Source: Glandiceps talaboti
Lineage: Eukaryota; Hemichordata; Enteropneusta; Spengelidae
Length of the DNA stretch: 64,000 nt
Assembly: GCF_964340395.1 (NCBI RefSeq)
Contig: NC_135550.1
Coordinates: 21,663,676 to 21,727,675 of the forward strand
Reading direction: 5' to 3'
The translations under genes were made by a program, and so were the position numbers. Positions 21,201 through 33,300 of the stretch are shown piece after piece; position 1 is the stretch's first letter, and each line of letters starts with the position of its first letter. The notes beneath the pieces are model-generated. The model made no database searches and was not told the origin of the DNA. It was given only the letters and a program-made list of their open reading frames with translations.

Positions 21201-22404
21201 GTATGGCCATTGGGTACACTGCCATTAGGTAACAAGCCATACCAGTCATGGTTATAGAGAAATTTCACAATTCACATTTTAGGGTTGATGCTGATGATGC
21301 AAATAATCTTGTTAGATTAGTCTTGAGAAACACAAATAAATAGAAAATGATATTGAACTTGGGATAAAACAAAACTGGTCACATGCCATCTAATAAACTA
21401 TGAGGCAAACCCTTGCACACTATGTACAAGAAACAGCTAACTACATTGGATATCCTAATCCATTGTGGTTCTATACACAGATGACACATGTTAAATTCAG
21501 TGATAGATATATTCAAATTATGTTTGTTGACTTACAGTGTGGTACTTTCTACTATGGTGTGTATTATTCTCAGGAAGAACTCTTCATAAGTTAAATCCAT
21601 TCCATCCATACCATTCTGAAGGGTAAACAAGATTTGAGATTTAAGATTTAAATTCAATGCCACTAGAATTCAATTTGAATATTACCAATATATTTGCCAA
21701 AATTCCTACCATGGAAAAACTAGTCAATTCACTGGTCAATAACATCAAAGATCCCACAACCATTAGTAAATGCACATCCATGTGTAGACACAGACACAGA
21801 CACAGTGTGCCCTCTAAGCCAATTTGACGCGCCACTGGCACACACAATTTCTAGTGACGCACCAAAATTTGGTGTTCTCCTATCTCTTACTATGTGGCGA
21901 CTCACAAGAAATGTCAATTTTTCTCATTTTGACTCATAACAACAAAATTTGGCTACCATTAGAGGGTTTGAAAACTCACCACAATTTGTTCATGTCTGCT
22001 GTCAAGGAATGGACCAAACTGTTGAAGTAAAGTTGATTATTAGATCTCTTGTACTTTTAAACCCAGTAAAGGTACATGTGACAATACAAAGATAAAACTA
22101 TATATGGTATATGAATAGGAATCTGCAGTAAAGAAATGACACTGGGAGGCAATTTATTATATTATACTTCACAATATGCCAGTCTAGTAGTTTTTAAGAA
22201 TCTATTGGCTTTCTCCACAATTATTCAGTATCTCTGCATACCATAATGGGTTGACATGTGGTGGTGTTGAACCAAACAGAACATTTTTATCACAGGCATC
22301 GATAAAGTAACTGCCAATCTTGATGCATTACAAAAGGAGACTGAGCAGTTTTCCTTGGCAACTGATAAACCCACACATCTTTGTTCTTTTTAAACTAGGC
22401 ATTA

Positions 22405-22471
<67 letters not shown>

Positions 22472-25400
22472 GTAGGCATTTTTATGTCATTCAACATAAC
22501 AGAATACAAAAGCCATATTCACACAGGATTTCTTATGTCATGAATGTGGCAAGGTATAAAAATACCTTCAAATGAAATTTATTGCATGTACTTACAAAAA
22601 TACAGACATCAGGTTTTTCTTTCAGTAAGACTTGAATGAAGTCCATAAGAGGGTCCAAGCTGAGACTGTCTGTTGTAAAATATGGACCAGCAGTTGTAAG
22701 TATATGAAGAGGTTTGCCTGCATCTCTGGTTTCTGGATCACTGAATGGCAATAATACACCCTGAAAATATGACAAAAATATATAACTTATCTTGTATGTG
22801 ATATACTACATGTTTGCATAAACATTCTATGGCCAGGAAATTGGGACTATAAATGGATGCCATCACCAAGGAAACCTACATTTTCTACCAGAGTTGTTTT
22901 ACTAGTTTTGCACCAGTGCTGCTTAAACTTTGACTATGATAATTTGACCTGGGAACAGGGACCTAAACAAAGGTCATCTCCTAGGAAACCTACCTCATAG
23001 AGTTTATTGGCAACTAGTTTTGCACCAGTACTGTTTATTCCTTCCACTGTGATAATTTGACCAGGAAACAGGGAATATTCCTTCAGACTACTGAGTAACA
23101 AAGACACTCTTTTCCCGGCTGAAGACTCCACTGAACCTTCCAGCATCACAGACTGGGAATTCATCCTTCCGTTACCATCACAACAAACACGTCCTGCCAC
23201 AGTGATAGTTTCCTGTGATTGGATAAAGACCAAGCGGTGAAGATAGATTATATAATCTCTTTTAACAGCTGTTATATTTTACAAGAACTTGGACCTCAAG
23301 AGGCTTAAATCTCCAAACCTTGTCTGGAAGTCTGTAGTTAACTTATCAGCCAAGTATTTATTGATACAATGATTAGCATTCTGGACATGCAGATCTCTAA
23401 ATGAATTCATTCATTCATCAATATCTCAACTGTTGTGAACTAAAAATTATCCAAACCTTTGACATCAAAGATATTGTAATCTATCAATGGATGTTAATTA
23501 CATTATCATACCTGGAGAGGAAGTGCAACATGAGACAGGTTTTCTATCACATTAGCATTCTGTAATTCATAACCCAAATCTTCAATTATATCATTCAAAA
23601 CTATGGAAAACAAGACAAAAAATTTGCATGAATTATGATAATTATGATAAAAAAACATTGCAAGTCATAATCTACAAGAACACCAGTGTGCCCTCTAAGC
23701 CACTCACCACTGACACACACAATTTCTAGTGACACATCAACATTTGGTGTTCCCCTATCCCTTACTATGTGGTGACTCACAAAAAATGAGTTTTTATCAT
23801 TTTTGACTCACAACAACAAAATTTGGCTATCATTGGAGGGCACACTGAAGAGCATATACCCTTTATTATTAATATGACAAGAACACAGGTAAGTAAGGTA
23901 TGTCTGCTTCTTTTTGTTCACTCTAATGACAAGATGTTATCATCTTTGTGTAGAAATATTTAATGCTAGGTAACTAAGCCAATAACAACAAAAATTGTTT
24001 CTGGTCAGGACATTTTGTCTAAAGTGGTGTGAGGATGTGATTCTTTTTTAATTCTAAACAAACCTGTCACTAAATCTACTATTTATGACAGTTACTGTTC
24101 TTTTTATTTAGTACTTTAAAGCAAGTGTGTATGTGGGACAGATGTCATTTGCTTGTTCTTGATTGGCTCTGCAGTTGTCTTCACCGAAGTAGGGAGGGTT
24201 TTTTTTGTGCTCCCCCTGGATCTGTTGACTGCATGGGCTAAAGACACACACACAAAAAAGAGACCGATTCGGGGGTATTTAAGTGATGCGCGTGCTGACC
24301 AGAAACAATTCTCTTTTTTTGGCCTTATAATGACATTATAAACACAAAATGTTTGAATAGGACAACAAATAGCAAATTGTACAGTGCTATAACAAGATTA
24401 CAATGTCATTATGGAAAGAGGCTGATGCAAAACAACATTGATATCACTATCATTTACTTGCACAAAAATCTGAATTTATCAAGTCTGCATATATCATACC
24501 ATGTGCTTTATCTGTATATTTCTGAAACATATATTTAAAGTTTGTTGTTACTGCATTGTCTCTGTCGTACACCTCTACTGTACAGTTATCCGGACCACAT
24601 CCCTGCCAGGTGTTCACTGTCATCTCACCAAATTTACATACCACCTCTCCTCTGTTACTACGACTGGTGTATTTCTGTGATGGCGTGCCTCTGTCGGAAA
24701 GAAAATAATACAAAGTCCTTTCTTAATTCTAATTCCACAACATCATAATTATGAGAAGAAATTTGACAGTAAATCACCATACTTGGCAGATAAACATCAT
24801 GATTCCATACAGCTCAGAGTACATGTTGTGACCAAAAAAGTAAGTTAATATTAACAGTTAGTTGCTATCCGAGTCTGATGAACATGTCACCAAAACTTTT
24901 GTCTGATAATTTTAGCTGAAAGAAAAAGTTGTTAGGAAAGTGAAATCTACACAGAATCTATTACTTATATGTACTGGCTCATACTAATATATTATTAACA
25001 CATTTGTTCAAACACAATCATCAATGTACCTTCCCATTATTTCAAGTTTAGGTTACTTCAAAAAGAACAATAAATAAAAAAAAATCTGTTTTCTTTTGTC
25101 TTTCCCTTTCTGGTTCATGGCTATGAATGTAAACAGCATTCACCCAGAAAACAGTGATAGGGTTGTGGTCATTGACAATTATTTTTTGAAATCATAGAAT
25201 GGAAGCCTTAACTCTGTAATGATTTGGCGTACTTACACAGGTGATGGAAGTGATCCTGGTGAATATGGAATAGAAGGACTTCCAGTTATACCAGTTACTC
25301 TTTTATTAGTGACACTCTCTGGTGTTGTGTGCAGCCTTTTATTTTTACCCTGTCAAGAAAAATGTACAAATTTATGTATATCTCAATATGAACTATTTTA

Positions 25401-28400
25401 GAGAAAATGGAAATTGAACTTGCACAAACTATCCCTGGAGTAAAAGTATGAAGTTCCAATATCATAACTATAAAATATCAAACACTTCCTAATTACATTT
25501 AACATTATTGTTGTCAATTCCACCATTTCTTTCTGCTTCAATCATAAATCAACAATCTCATCGATAACTTTTCAGCGGTTGTGAAATTGAAATATGAACA
25601 TTGGCAATATTACAGTTATTTGCAGTTTCTCGTGTGTATCATCATCATCATCATCAATGTAGTATAAACTTGCTGGTTGGAATTACCGTCTTTGGACTTG
25701 GCTTTCCCCTGATGTACCTACACATGCACCCATACTTACACACCCATACATAACTGATGAGTGAATATGTAACTGATGAGTGATAAGGCCTAATTGGTAT
25801 AGTTACATAAACTTACCTTTGTAGCTGGTGTGGAGTATGCATTCAATAAATCTTCCGCATCACTTCCATCAATACTATATGCATAGTGTAAGGAATATAC
25901 AAGGAAGTCATGTAATGTATTCTGTATGGTCACAATGTATTCAGTCAGATTTGGCAAATTACAGAAACAAAATGTGTGTATGTTAATATAGTGTTTCTTT
26001 CCTGTACAAAGTTTGAAAAAGATTGACTTAGTCATAGCTGGGAAACAAACTGGAATTCATTCAGAATCTGTAAGCCCCCTCCAGGATTTATTCAAATGGG
26101 CTACAAGTAGTATGTGATGTGTTAATAGAGAGGTTTAGATACACGTTCGAACGCGTACGTCTACGGGAGCATGATAGTGCAGGCGTACAAGTAATGACGC
26201 GTACAAAATTGTGTTTAGTTATGCGTTCTAAACACAAACGTGAAAAATAGTGGAAAGTGAACGTGCACGTTGACATCTTCTTTCCAGAAGGCCAGACACG
26301 TCTTTGTTTTCTAAATTTGTCCGTAGTTTTGCCATTTTTCCTGCAACTACCCAAACCAAAAACCAAACAATTAGTTTAACGTTACGCTTCCGAACTTTGA
26401 TATAAAAAATACGCCTTTGAATCGAAGAAAATGACAAAAACTCAACACGTATTTACAGATACGTGTAGACCGCCATTTTGACGTAGCGTCGTTTGATACA
26501 GAACGCCTGAGTTGCTTCGAATCACGTGACTATGACGCTACACGTATAGAACACACGTACATACGCGCATCTAAACCTCTCTAATATCAGTAACTTGTTC
26601 CCCATACAGAAGATGGATACCAGGATGTCTTATGGGTATTGTAGATACCATGATAAAGTACTGACTTTAGGATGGCAACTATACCTGCAGTAATCATTGC
26701 AAAATGTTCATCAACTTCCCATGTTAAGACTATGTTCAAAGAAGCAATATTCCTTTCAACAGAAACATTACATGCATATATCGCTATGATTTTGGCACCT
26801 ACAGCATATCGGTGTTCTAACAATAAGCGACACAAGTTTGCTCTTTTACCATAAAGCATTTCGATCAAATTCAACTGATCATATCAGTATTTATAACTTA
26901 ACATTTAGATCTATAAGTCTGGTAAGGATACAGTACTTCCATGGAACTGATGTCATAAACTCTCTGCTTCTCTCTCTTCACATTTGGTGTTTTATGCTTC
27001 TGTGACTTTCTGCTCAGTTTCTGATAATGGAAAGAAGAATTTTATTAGTTATCATCATATTTTTTTCAAAACTTCATCATATTTGTCTAAGAAGTTAAAA
27101 ATTTGCTTCTCAGTTGTAGCTGAGGCTTAGTTTTGAACTGTCTCACCTATACGTACGTTTACACTGAAAATGTATATGTAAAGCATGTTGCACAGGTTCG
27201 GTTGCTACATCATACATGTATAATAAGCTGAAGAATCTTTCAGACTTTCTGGTTTGTCAACCTAACTGTGGCACACCATCCTCCTGATGCTAACAATGGA
27301 CTGCTGAACTGGTGCTGCCATAACCTGGTGGAGCACTATTGCCAGCCCAGTCTTAGTCCTGTTGGAAAGCATTCTTTGAGCTGTACAGTATTTTGTTGTA
27401 GCCAATTTTGAACATCAATTATCACCAACAACCTGCAGCACACTGTGAAAAGTATGTTGTTGTATGCAGACATGAGTTCAACATTAATACAACAAACCAG
27501 TACTATTATATACATACCTCTCTTTCAAATTGCTCCACAGACTCCATGGACAAGGATACATTTTTATGTGTATGTGAAAAGGCTACCCATTCATCAACCA
27601 GTGATGAACTGTCAAACCGGAATATCATACATAACTCTTTCACTGTTCATTGAAAAAACACAATAATTAGAGGAAAGTCCAACCTAATGATAATGTAACT
27701 TAATAACCAATTACATGTCGATATATGTTATGATAACAATACAGTTTATTATCAAATGTGAATTTTCAATTCCAATTTACATGTGCATGTGTATCACCAT
27801 CACTATTGCTAAAGCATAATGCATATGTCGAATACTTATGTAAATAGATTTGTCATGATGCTTGGTATGTATGTTCAAATAGTTGTAACATGGTCAAGGA
27901 CAAAATAAACTCAGAACATATAGATTATTTAAAAATGACAATACTTTTGAGAATTATTTAAATATTATTTACAGATTTTCATTTCAGAAAATTGTTATCT
28001 TAATTTAGAAATTCAGTTAGGAAGGAGATCACCAAAGGTTCCTTTTGATTTAAGATATTGTAAAAGATGTAATTTAGGTTTACTAGATGGTGAGTTTCAT
28101 TTTATCTTAGACTGTCCAGTACACTATATTCAAAGGAAAGTGGGATAAACAATAAAATTGAAAAACATTTTTCTTTTATTAAAATTATGACCAATCATCA
28201 TGCTCTATGTAAATTTTAAAAAAAAATGTTTATAATTTCTTTTTAATATTTTATGAGAATTCTTGCATTGTTACTGTTTAACAGTAAATTTGTTGTTGTT
28301 AGCATTTACCATACTGTACCCATTGAAGGTAAAGTAGTGTATTAAGTTGTTATTATTATCAAATGAAATAAAAAATGTTTGAATTTGGTGAAGTTTTTTA

Positions 28401-28945
28401 CACAAGTAGATTTGGAAGTTATTTACAGTTGTAATGGATCCATCAGCACTGCATGTGTTTCTAAATTACGTTTACATGTCAGATGCTATTATAAGTGTAC
28501 AAGTCTTACTGAAAGTTTCACAGACACGGAAAATACACTTTCCTGGACTGCTAAAAATATGTCAGCTAGTAATAACAACTCTCCAGTACCAGATACCCAA
28601 GGCTGGAATGGTCCTCGACACTCCATTCACATCGAGTTGACAGTGTTAAAGTTATAACTTTCACAATCACACAATACAACCTTAACTTCAGTCTAGTCAC
28701 AGCTATCGAGTTGACAGTGTTAAAGTTATAACTTTCACAATCACACAATACAACCTTAACTTCAGTCTAGTCACAGCTAGCTGGCTCGGCTGTTATTATT
28801 GTCCCCAAACATGTCGGCACTGGGTACGGTGTACTCGTGGATGTAGTGATTACTTACGCTTATCAACTAATTCAGCATCATTCAACTCTATGTCAAACAT
28901 AGAGAAATCTTCGGCAAGATCTTCTGCGGACACTGAAGTGCTCAT
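18291..28945 (-). CDS. POLA2: DNA polymerase alpha subunit B (POLA2)
   Basis: The non-catalytic B subunit of DNA polymerase alpha-primase, which links the complex to the replication fork in the nucleus. Minus-strand exons, by homology and splice sites: 28945-28858, 27642-27518, 27020-26932, 25874-25817, 25349-25237, 24690-24500, 23600-23512, 23212-22994, 22760-22596, 22318-22242, 21615-21536, 20787-20685, 20205-20093, 19162-18976, 18449-18291; ~618 codons, human 598. Landmarks in order: N-terminal helical domain; Ser/Pro-rich linker ending GTPSQKYTSRSNRGEVV; OB-fold region LKEYSLFPGQIITVEGINST; phosphodiesterase-like fold with GPYFTTDS, RDVHHEYVYPQPP, GLTASDILFHLGAEEIS; C-terminus VCINPGRLTKGQAGG. 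All junctions keep frame except exon 10 to 11, where a 1-nt phase gap suggests a missed micro-exon or wrong boundary. Intron 3 looks U12-type. Introns 6 and 10 hold hAT-like MITEs. Confidence 0.93.
19485..19626. mobile_element. Foldback (hairpin) element, 142 bp, in POLA2 intron 13
   Basis: The arm AACAATAATGTACGCCCTCC (continuing CAGCCCATAATGGA) is matched by the inverse TCCATTATGGACTGGGAGGG (continuing CGTACATTATTGTT). The arms are ~34 bp with few mismatches, and the centre is also partly palindromic (TAATGGGC/GCCCATTA). Typical of foldback MITEs. Confidence 0.8.
19628..20037. mobile_element. TIR element (~410 bp) in POLA2 intron 13
   Basis: Left end: TTATAGTTTTGCCAATTCCA, then GTGAATT. 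Right end: AATTCACTGGAATTGG then TAATGCTATAAT, its inverse. It lies directly beside the 142-bp foldback, and a similar TAATGTAC word recurs inside, so the two may be parts of one composite element. Confidence 0.55.
21803..21966. mobile_element. hAT-like MITE, copy 1 (POLA2 intron 10)
   Basis: It starts CAGTGTGCCCTCTAAGCCA and is similar over ~160 bp to 23684-23847 (shared ACACACAATTTCTAGTGAC and CTTACTATGTGG). Its right terminus is truncated to GAGGG. Confidence 0.75.
22402..22470. repeat. (TAT)n microsatellite
   Basis: More than 20 ATT/TAT trinucleotide units, in POLA2 intron 9. Confidence 0.95.
22870..22960 (-). repeat. Decayed duplicate of the POLA2 exon 8 3' end
   Basis: The last ~80 bases of exon 8 plus its donor (22984-23073) are repeated 114 bases further into intron 8: ACTAGTTTTGCACCAGTGCT and TGATAATTTGACC match the exon, and GGAAACCTAC covers the donor. 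The copy carries substitutions and is not expected to be spliced. Confidence 0.75.
23684..23847. mobile_element. hAT-like MITE, copy 2 (POLA2 intron 6)
   Basis: The termini are exact inverses: CAGTGTGCCCTC at the left and GAGGGCACACTG at the right. They are flanked by 8-base direct repeats that agree at 6 of 8 positions (AAGAACAC / AAGAGCAT). CAGTG-type ends and 8-bp target duplications are the hAT signature. It is 164 bp with no ORF. Confidence 0.8.
25875..26931 (-). other. Probable U12-type (minor spliceosome) intron, POLA2 intron 3
   Basis: On the minus strand the donor is ACT|GTATCCTTACC, matching RTATCCTT at 8 of 8 positions. Upstream of the acceptor is TTCCTTACACTATGCATATAG, with TTCCTTA close to the U12 branch consensus and the branch region ~13 bases from the AG. 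Frame is conserved across it. A 458-bp TIR element sits inside. Confidence 0.75.
26126..26583. mobile_element. TIR element (458 bp) in the U12-type intron
   Basis: It starts TAGAGAGGTTTAGAT and ends ATCTAAACCTCTCTA, perfect inverses. The outermost TA could be the TA target duplication of a Tc1/mariner-type MITE. Inside, CGTACG-rich sequence also runs in from both ends. No transposase code is present. Confidence 0.8.
27960..28148 (+). mobile_element. Non-LTR retrotransposon (LINE) C-terminal relic
   Basis: An open plus-strand frame ending at TAA 28146 reads NCYLNLEIQLGRRSP, then LRYCKRCNLGLLDGEFHFIL, then DCPVHY. The C-x2-C ... EFHF ... C spacing is the usual zinc-knuckle tail after the reverse transcriptase in LINE ORF2 proteins. 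The rest of the element is absent. It lies in POLA2 intron 1, opposite to that gene. Confidence 0.7.
28631..28778. repeat. Tandem duplication, 2 x 74 bp
   Basis: The unit beginning ATCGAGTTGACAGTGTTAAA (28631 and 28705) is present twice with no visible differences. It lies in POLA2 intron 1, about 80 bases from exon 1. Identity indicates a very recent duplication or an allelic/assembly effect. Confidence 0.95.
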
Positions 28946-29205
28946 CTCGACTAATATTCACTTCAAAAAATATTGCAAAATGAAAATTATTGCAACTAGT
29001 ATTAGTAGTATTATTAGTAACACACACGAAACTTCCCCGCCAAAGTTTTAACCTGAGGTGTACGCACGCGCAATTACGGCTACATCTGATTGGCTAATAA
29101 AATCGTGACCTTAGAATGACCTTTCACTTATGACCTTTCATGTTTTTGGTGTTGCATGTTGCTCACCCATCTGAAAGTTAAACGAAACGTTCTTTCACTG
29201 CAGAG
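28946..29205. promoter_or_regulatory. Divergent POLA2 / MAN2C1 promoter
   Basis: Only 260 bases separate the two start codons, which point away from each other. Within are an E2F-type site (TTCCCCGCCAAA at 29033-29044, i.e. TTTGGCGGGGAA on the POLA2 strand) and an inverted CCAAT box (GATTGGCTAAT, ATTGG at 29089-29093). E2F control fits an S-phase replication gene. No TATA box at a usable spacing was recognised. Confidence 0.75.
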
Positions 29206-30290
29206 ATGGACTCGGAGCAGAAAGTGGTTGTCGCAAAGAACAAAAGAGCAACTCTAGAAAGAGCAGAGAAGTTCATATCCTCATGCTACTTTACAGATGT
29301 TAATTTGCATGGCAGGTAAAGTCGAAATATAAATCATCTGTAAAACCATGGATTCATGAGTAAACTAAAGTAAAACACTATGATCAGACGAAACATTCGA
29401 AAGGATATGATAGTCCTGCTTAATTAATACTTGCAGACTGGATGGAGTCCGGGACTCTATTCTGACATTGACTTACCCTGTCTGCAAACATGACTAAGGA
29501 TATAACAGCAGGAGGGGCAGGGACAAATTTTAATGCACAAGCCCTGATTTCAGTGAAACCATAGCATGGAAGTATACTTCCAAGTTCCATGATCATAGAC
29601 AGTGAAAGGGGAAACCCACTCGCTATACCATGTTGTATGCAGGTTGGAAGCAAGTTATCAAAAGTTTTAGAACAGTAACTGAACTACATAAACTTGTGTA
29701 AACTAAAGGCAAACCATAATTTTTTATGAGTAGTTTATTCAGACTTAAAATTATGTATATGTCAAAAATGTAAACATGAGTGAACAATAAATTAATAAAT
29801 GTTTTAATCTTGTGATATTGCTGCCATGTATGTAAATGAATTATTGAATGGAAAAAATATAAATACAATGAGGTCAGCCATAACCTGTCAAATTGTATTT
29901 ACCGAGGTTATATTTACACAAGATTAAGTGTTTTTCTTTGCAAAATTTAATGCTTACAGAAATAATATTTTGGATTAACTTTCAAGATTTCGAGTTGAAC
30001 AGAAGTAGATATGCGGCTAAACCAAATATACTTTCCATGAAAAAAATGATGTGCTTTATGCAATTTCTTGATTTTATTGTATTGTTGTTTTTTCACATGT
30101 AATAATAGATTGTATCCAGAGAAACTGCCATTAACAAACATCAAGCACTTTGCAGCTCCTGATAGAATTCCTTATCAAGAAGCAGTTACACAAACCTTCA
30201 AAGATGCTAAAACTGGACAGTCATTTGGACCAGTGTGAGTATTATATATGAGAAGTACCACCCACCTCTACCTCCCCCCACCCACCCCCA

Positions 30291-30321
<31 letters not shown>

Positions 30322-33300
30322 ATCAGTACAAGGGGTACAGACCAGTCAAATTGTAAGCAGAGTTACAAATATGTCAAAATCCAAAATGAAATATTCATTG
30401 AATATATCTGGACCATTCCAAAGTGCAGATCTTGTGTATTGCATGACTCTAGGGGTAAAGTCTACTCACATATATTGACTTCATTAGTGTTTTTGTTAAA
30501 ATCTTACTTTTTTTGGATAATGACTCATGTAGTGTGACTATGATATCTCGTCAAATTGAGTGGATCTTTACTAGCAGATATAAATTAAATTTGGATTGTT
30601 TTCATGTAGGTGGTCCACACACTGGTTTAAAGTGGACATCAGTGTTCCAGAGAAGTGGCAGGGCAGGGAGGTTAGACTGGTCTGGAACTCAGGATCAGAA
30701 GCTATGGTATGTTGATTTAAGACAATTCATGTGAGATTAGTTATATGCCCACTTTGCTGATTGTGAATAGATCATTTTGTGAATCATGTGCAAGTGAATG
30801 AGTCAGCAGTTGTCCATCAGTAGATCATGCATGCCAAATAAATCAGTGTCCTGTGTATGAGCCAAATGTATTTTAAAGTACGTCATTCCACAAAAGGTTT
30901 TACACTCATGATAATCATATGGACTACAAATCGCACTGTACAACCAAAACATTGATCAAACTTGATGACCCGCAATTATCTTATTCACCAAAAGTGAGCA
31001 ACCTTTGTAGGATTCAGGTCACACGGAATATTTTATTTTAGTTTTTAAAATTGTGAAAAACATGACAAAAATCTATGGTCTTATGCAATAAGTATATTTT
31101 CTGATATTTGTCCTTTTCCTTGGGCTGTGGTCATATTGTTCCAGTCCCAAATTTCACAACAATATTGTAGCCTGACACCATTGTAAGATATTTGTTTCTG
31201 TCATGTGATTCCCTTCCCTTACAGGTTTGGCAAGATGGAGAACCACTGCAAGGCCTGACTGGGGATTGTCAGCTTAGGAAAGACTTCATTTTAAGTAAAA
31301 AATTGACCAAGAAAGAACTTCGGTATTATAATTTAAGTTATCAGTTGCAATTGAGCAATATCTTGGCTCAAGTCCCTTGTAAAATTCCATCCTCTTTGTC
31401 AGGATGACAGTAGTCTAGTTCCTATACAGTATCGTTACCATTTACTCCTCCATTCACAGTATAGTCAAAGTCGTTACTCTAGAAGTCCTGAGATGTATGA
31501 GATACAATTTAAAATTCATCCACAGCCACCCACACAGTCATTAACATCATGTCTTTTGTTAATTAATCCTAAAATGTTAAACAATAACACAGCCCCTCAT
31601 AAAGTTAGTGTTTATTGTGATGGGGCAGTTATGTAATGACCAAATATGGTATATTTTTTAGCTTTTATTTTTTACCTCACTATAACAGTTGGGGTTCACT
31701 GAGTGGATGAACAATTTTTTGTGCTGATTGAGGGACTTTGACTAAACTTGACCACATTGGCATCCAGACGAGGATGACAGTGTTTGTCTGCCTGACTCAT
31801 ATTTGTCCTTCCTCCCTCCCTACCTCCATCCCTACCTCCATCCATCCATCCATCCATCCATCCATCCATCCATCCATTCATCCATTCATCCATTCATTCA
31901 TTCATTCATTCATTCATTCATTCATTAATCCATCCATCCATCCATCCAGTTTTGTTGAAGGTGATTTTACAAGAGTAACTGATGGAATTCAAAGAGTTAT
32001 AAAATGAAAAGACAGATATAAGTGAAATTATTCTGTAACTTTCAAATAATATTGAATTACAAGGTTGTAACACATAAGTATTTAAATGCAGTACATAAAT
32101 ATAGAATTGAATTTTCAATCTATTCTGGTTGACAATCATCAGAATGATGATTTTCAGTAGTTATGATGACTGACCACAGAAGATCGTCAACTAGGACAAA
32201 TCAAACAGTCAATGCTTTGTATTAAATTCATCTGCCTGTGCGTTATAACCTTCTATTACATTTGATCAACCAAGATGATGAACATATTTTTGGTCAGTAG
32301 TAATATTAACAGATAGAAAGTACACAGAGATATTGAACATGACAAGTAGCATGATGTTGGTATAATACAGATCATCTTCTGTTTTCATATCAGTAGACAT
32401 TCAACAAACCAACATTGAAACAGATAGACAGCGACGAGAAATGATTGAAATTGATGTATTTCTTTGACAGACACACTGTTTACATCGAGATGGCATGTAA
32501 CACACCATTTGGGGCTGGTGGTGGTCTGATACAAGCACCAGATATGTCCAAACAATTTACACTGTCTACTGTGGAGATTGCAGTGTTTGACAGAGATGTT
32601 TATGACCTTTTAATGGACTTTGAACTGCTAGTTGACATGGTGAAGGTAAGAATGAATTAATGAACTCAATACTTACAAGGAAAAACCTCTCCAATGAACA
32701 GCGCCCTCTGATGTTGTCATTCTCATGAGTGAAACTATCTGATGCATTGTGTGTGTTGTAGAATACCCCAGTGGTACTGGTACTAGCACTGGAATGCCAC
32801 ACCAAAGGGAGTGTTCATTAGAATGTCTGTTTAGTATTGATAACAGTTTTTATTGCAGCCAGAAAGAAATTGCTGAAGATGCAAGAATGATATTGGAAAA
32901 CAGAAATCTAAAAAGGCACACTTTGTACAAGATAATTATCACGCTTATGTCTTGGACAGAGTTCATTTCATTCTATTCAAATTTATTCTCAAATTATGTA
33001 TAAAAAGTGGTACAATGTAGGTACAAATTAGTATGTGATTCAATTGCTCTTTTTACTCCATTGCTCCTTTCTGTTACTGGAGTTCTTAAAACTTCGCAAA
33101 ATAAAAAGAAGACTTTTCATGGTGAATGTGTAACAATATGTATTGATACGATATGATAGACATGTGATCATAATGTGTATATTATGCCTTATTTCAGCAC
33201 ATGTCAGAGGAAGACCAAAGATCATACCAGGCTTTGTATACAGCCAATAGAATGGTGAATGTTTGTAAGATTGGAGACAGACACACTTACAAGGAGGCTC

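Noticed and set aside
26587-26874. 95-codon minus-strand ORF and the 60-codon ORF opposite it
   Set aside because: Lies inside the POLA2 U12-type intron with no homology recognised; the opposite-strand pairing is typical of chance ORFs.
28379-28657. 92-codon plus-strand ORF in POLA2 intron 1
   Set aside because: No domain; it runs into the 74-bp tandem duplication and lacks support.
32859-32930. Exon-like stretch [18 protein letters not shown] in MAN2C1 intron 5
   Set aside because: Exon 5 joins exon 6 directly in frame and matches the human protein length; the extra piece has no donor in a compatible phase.
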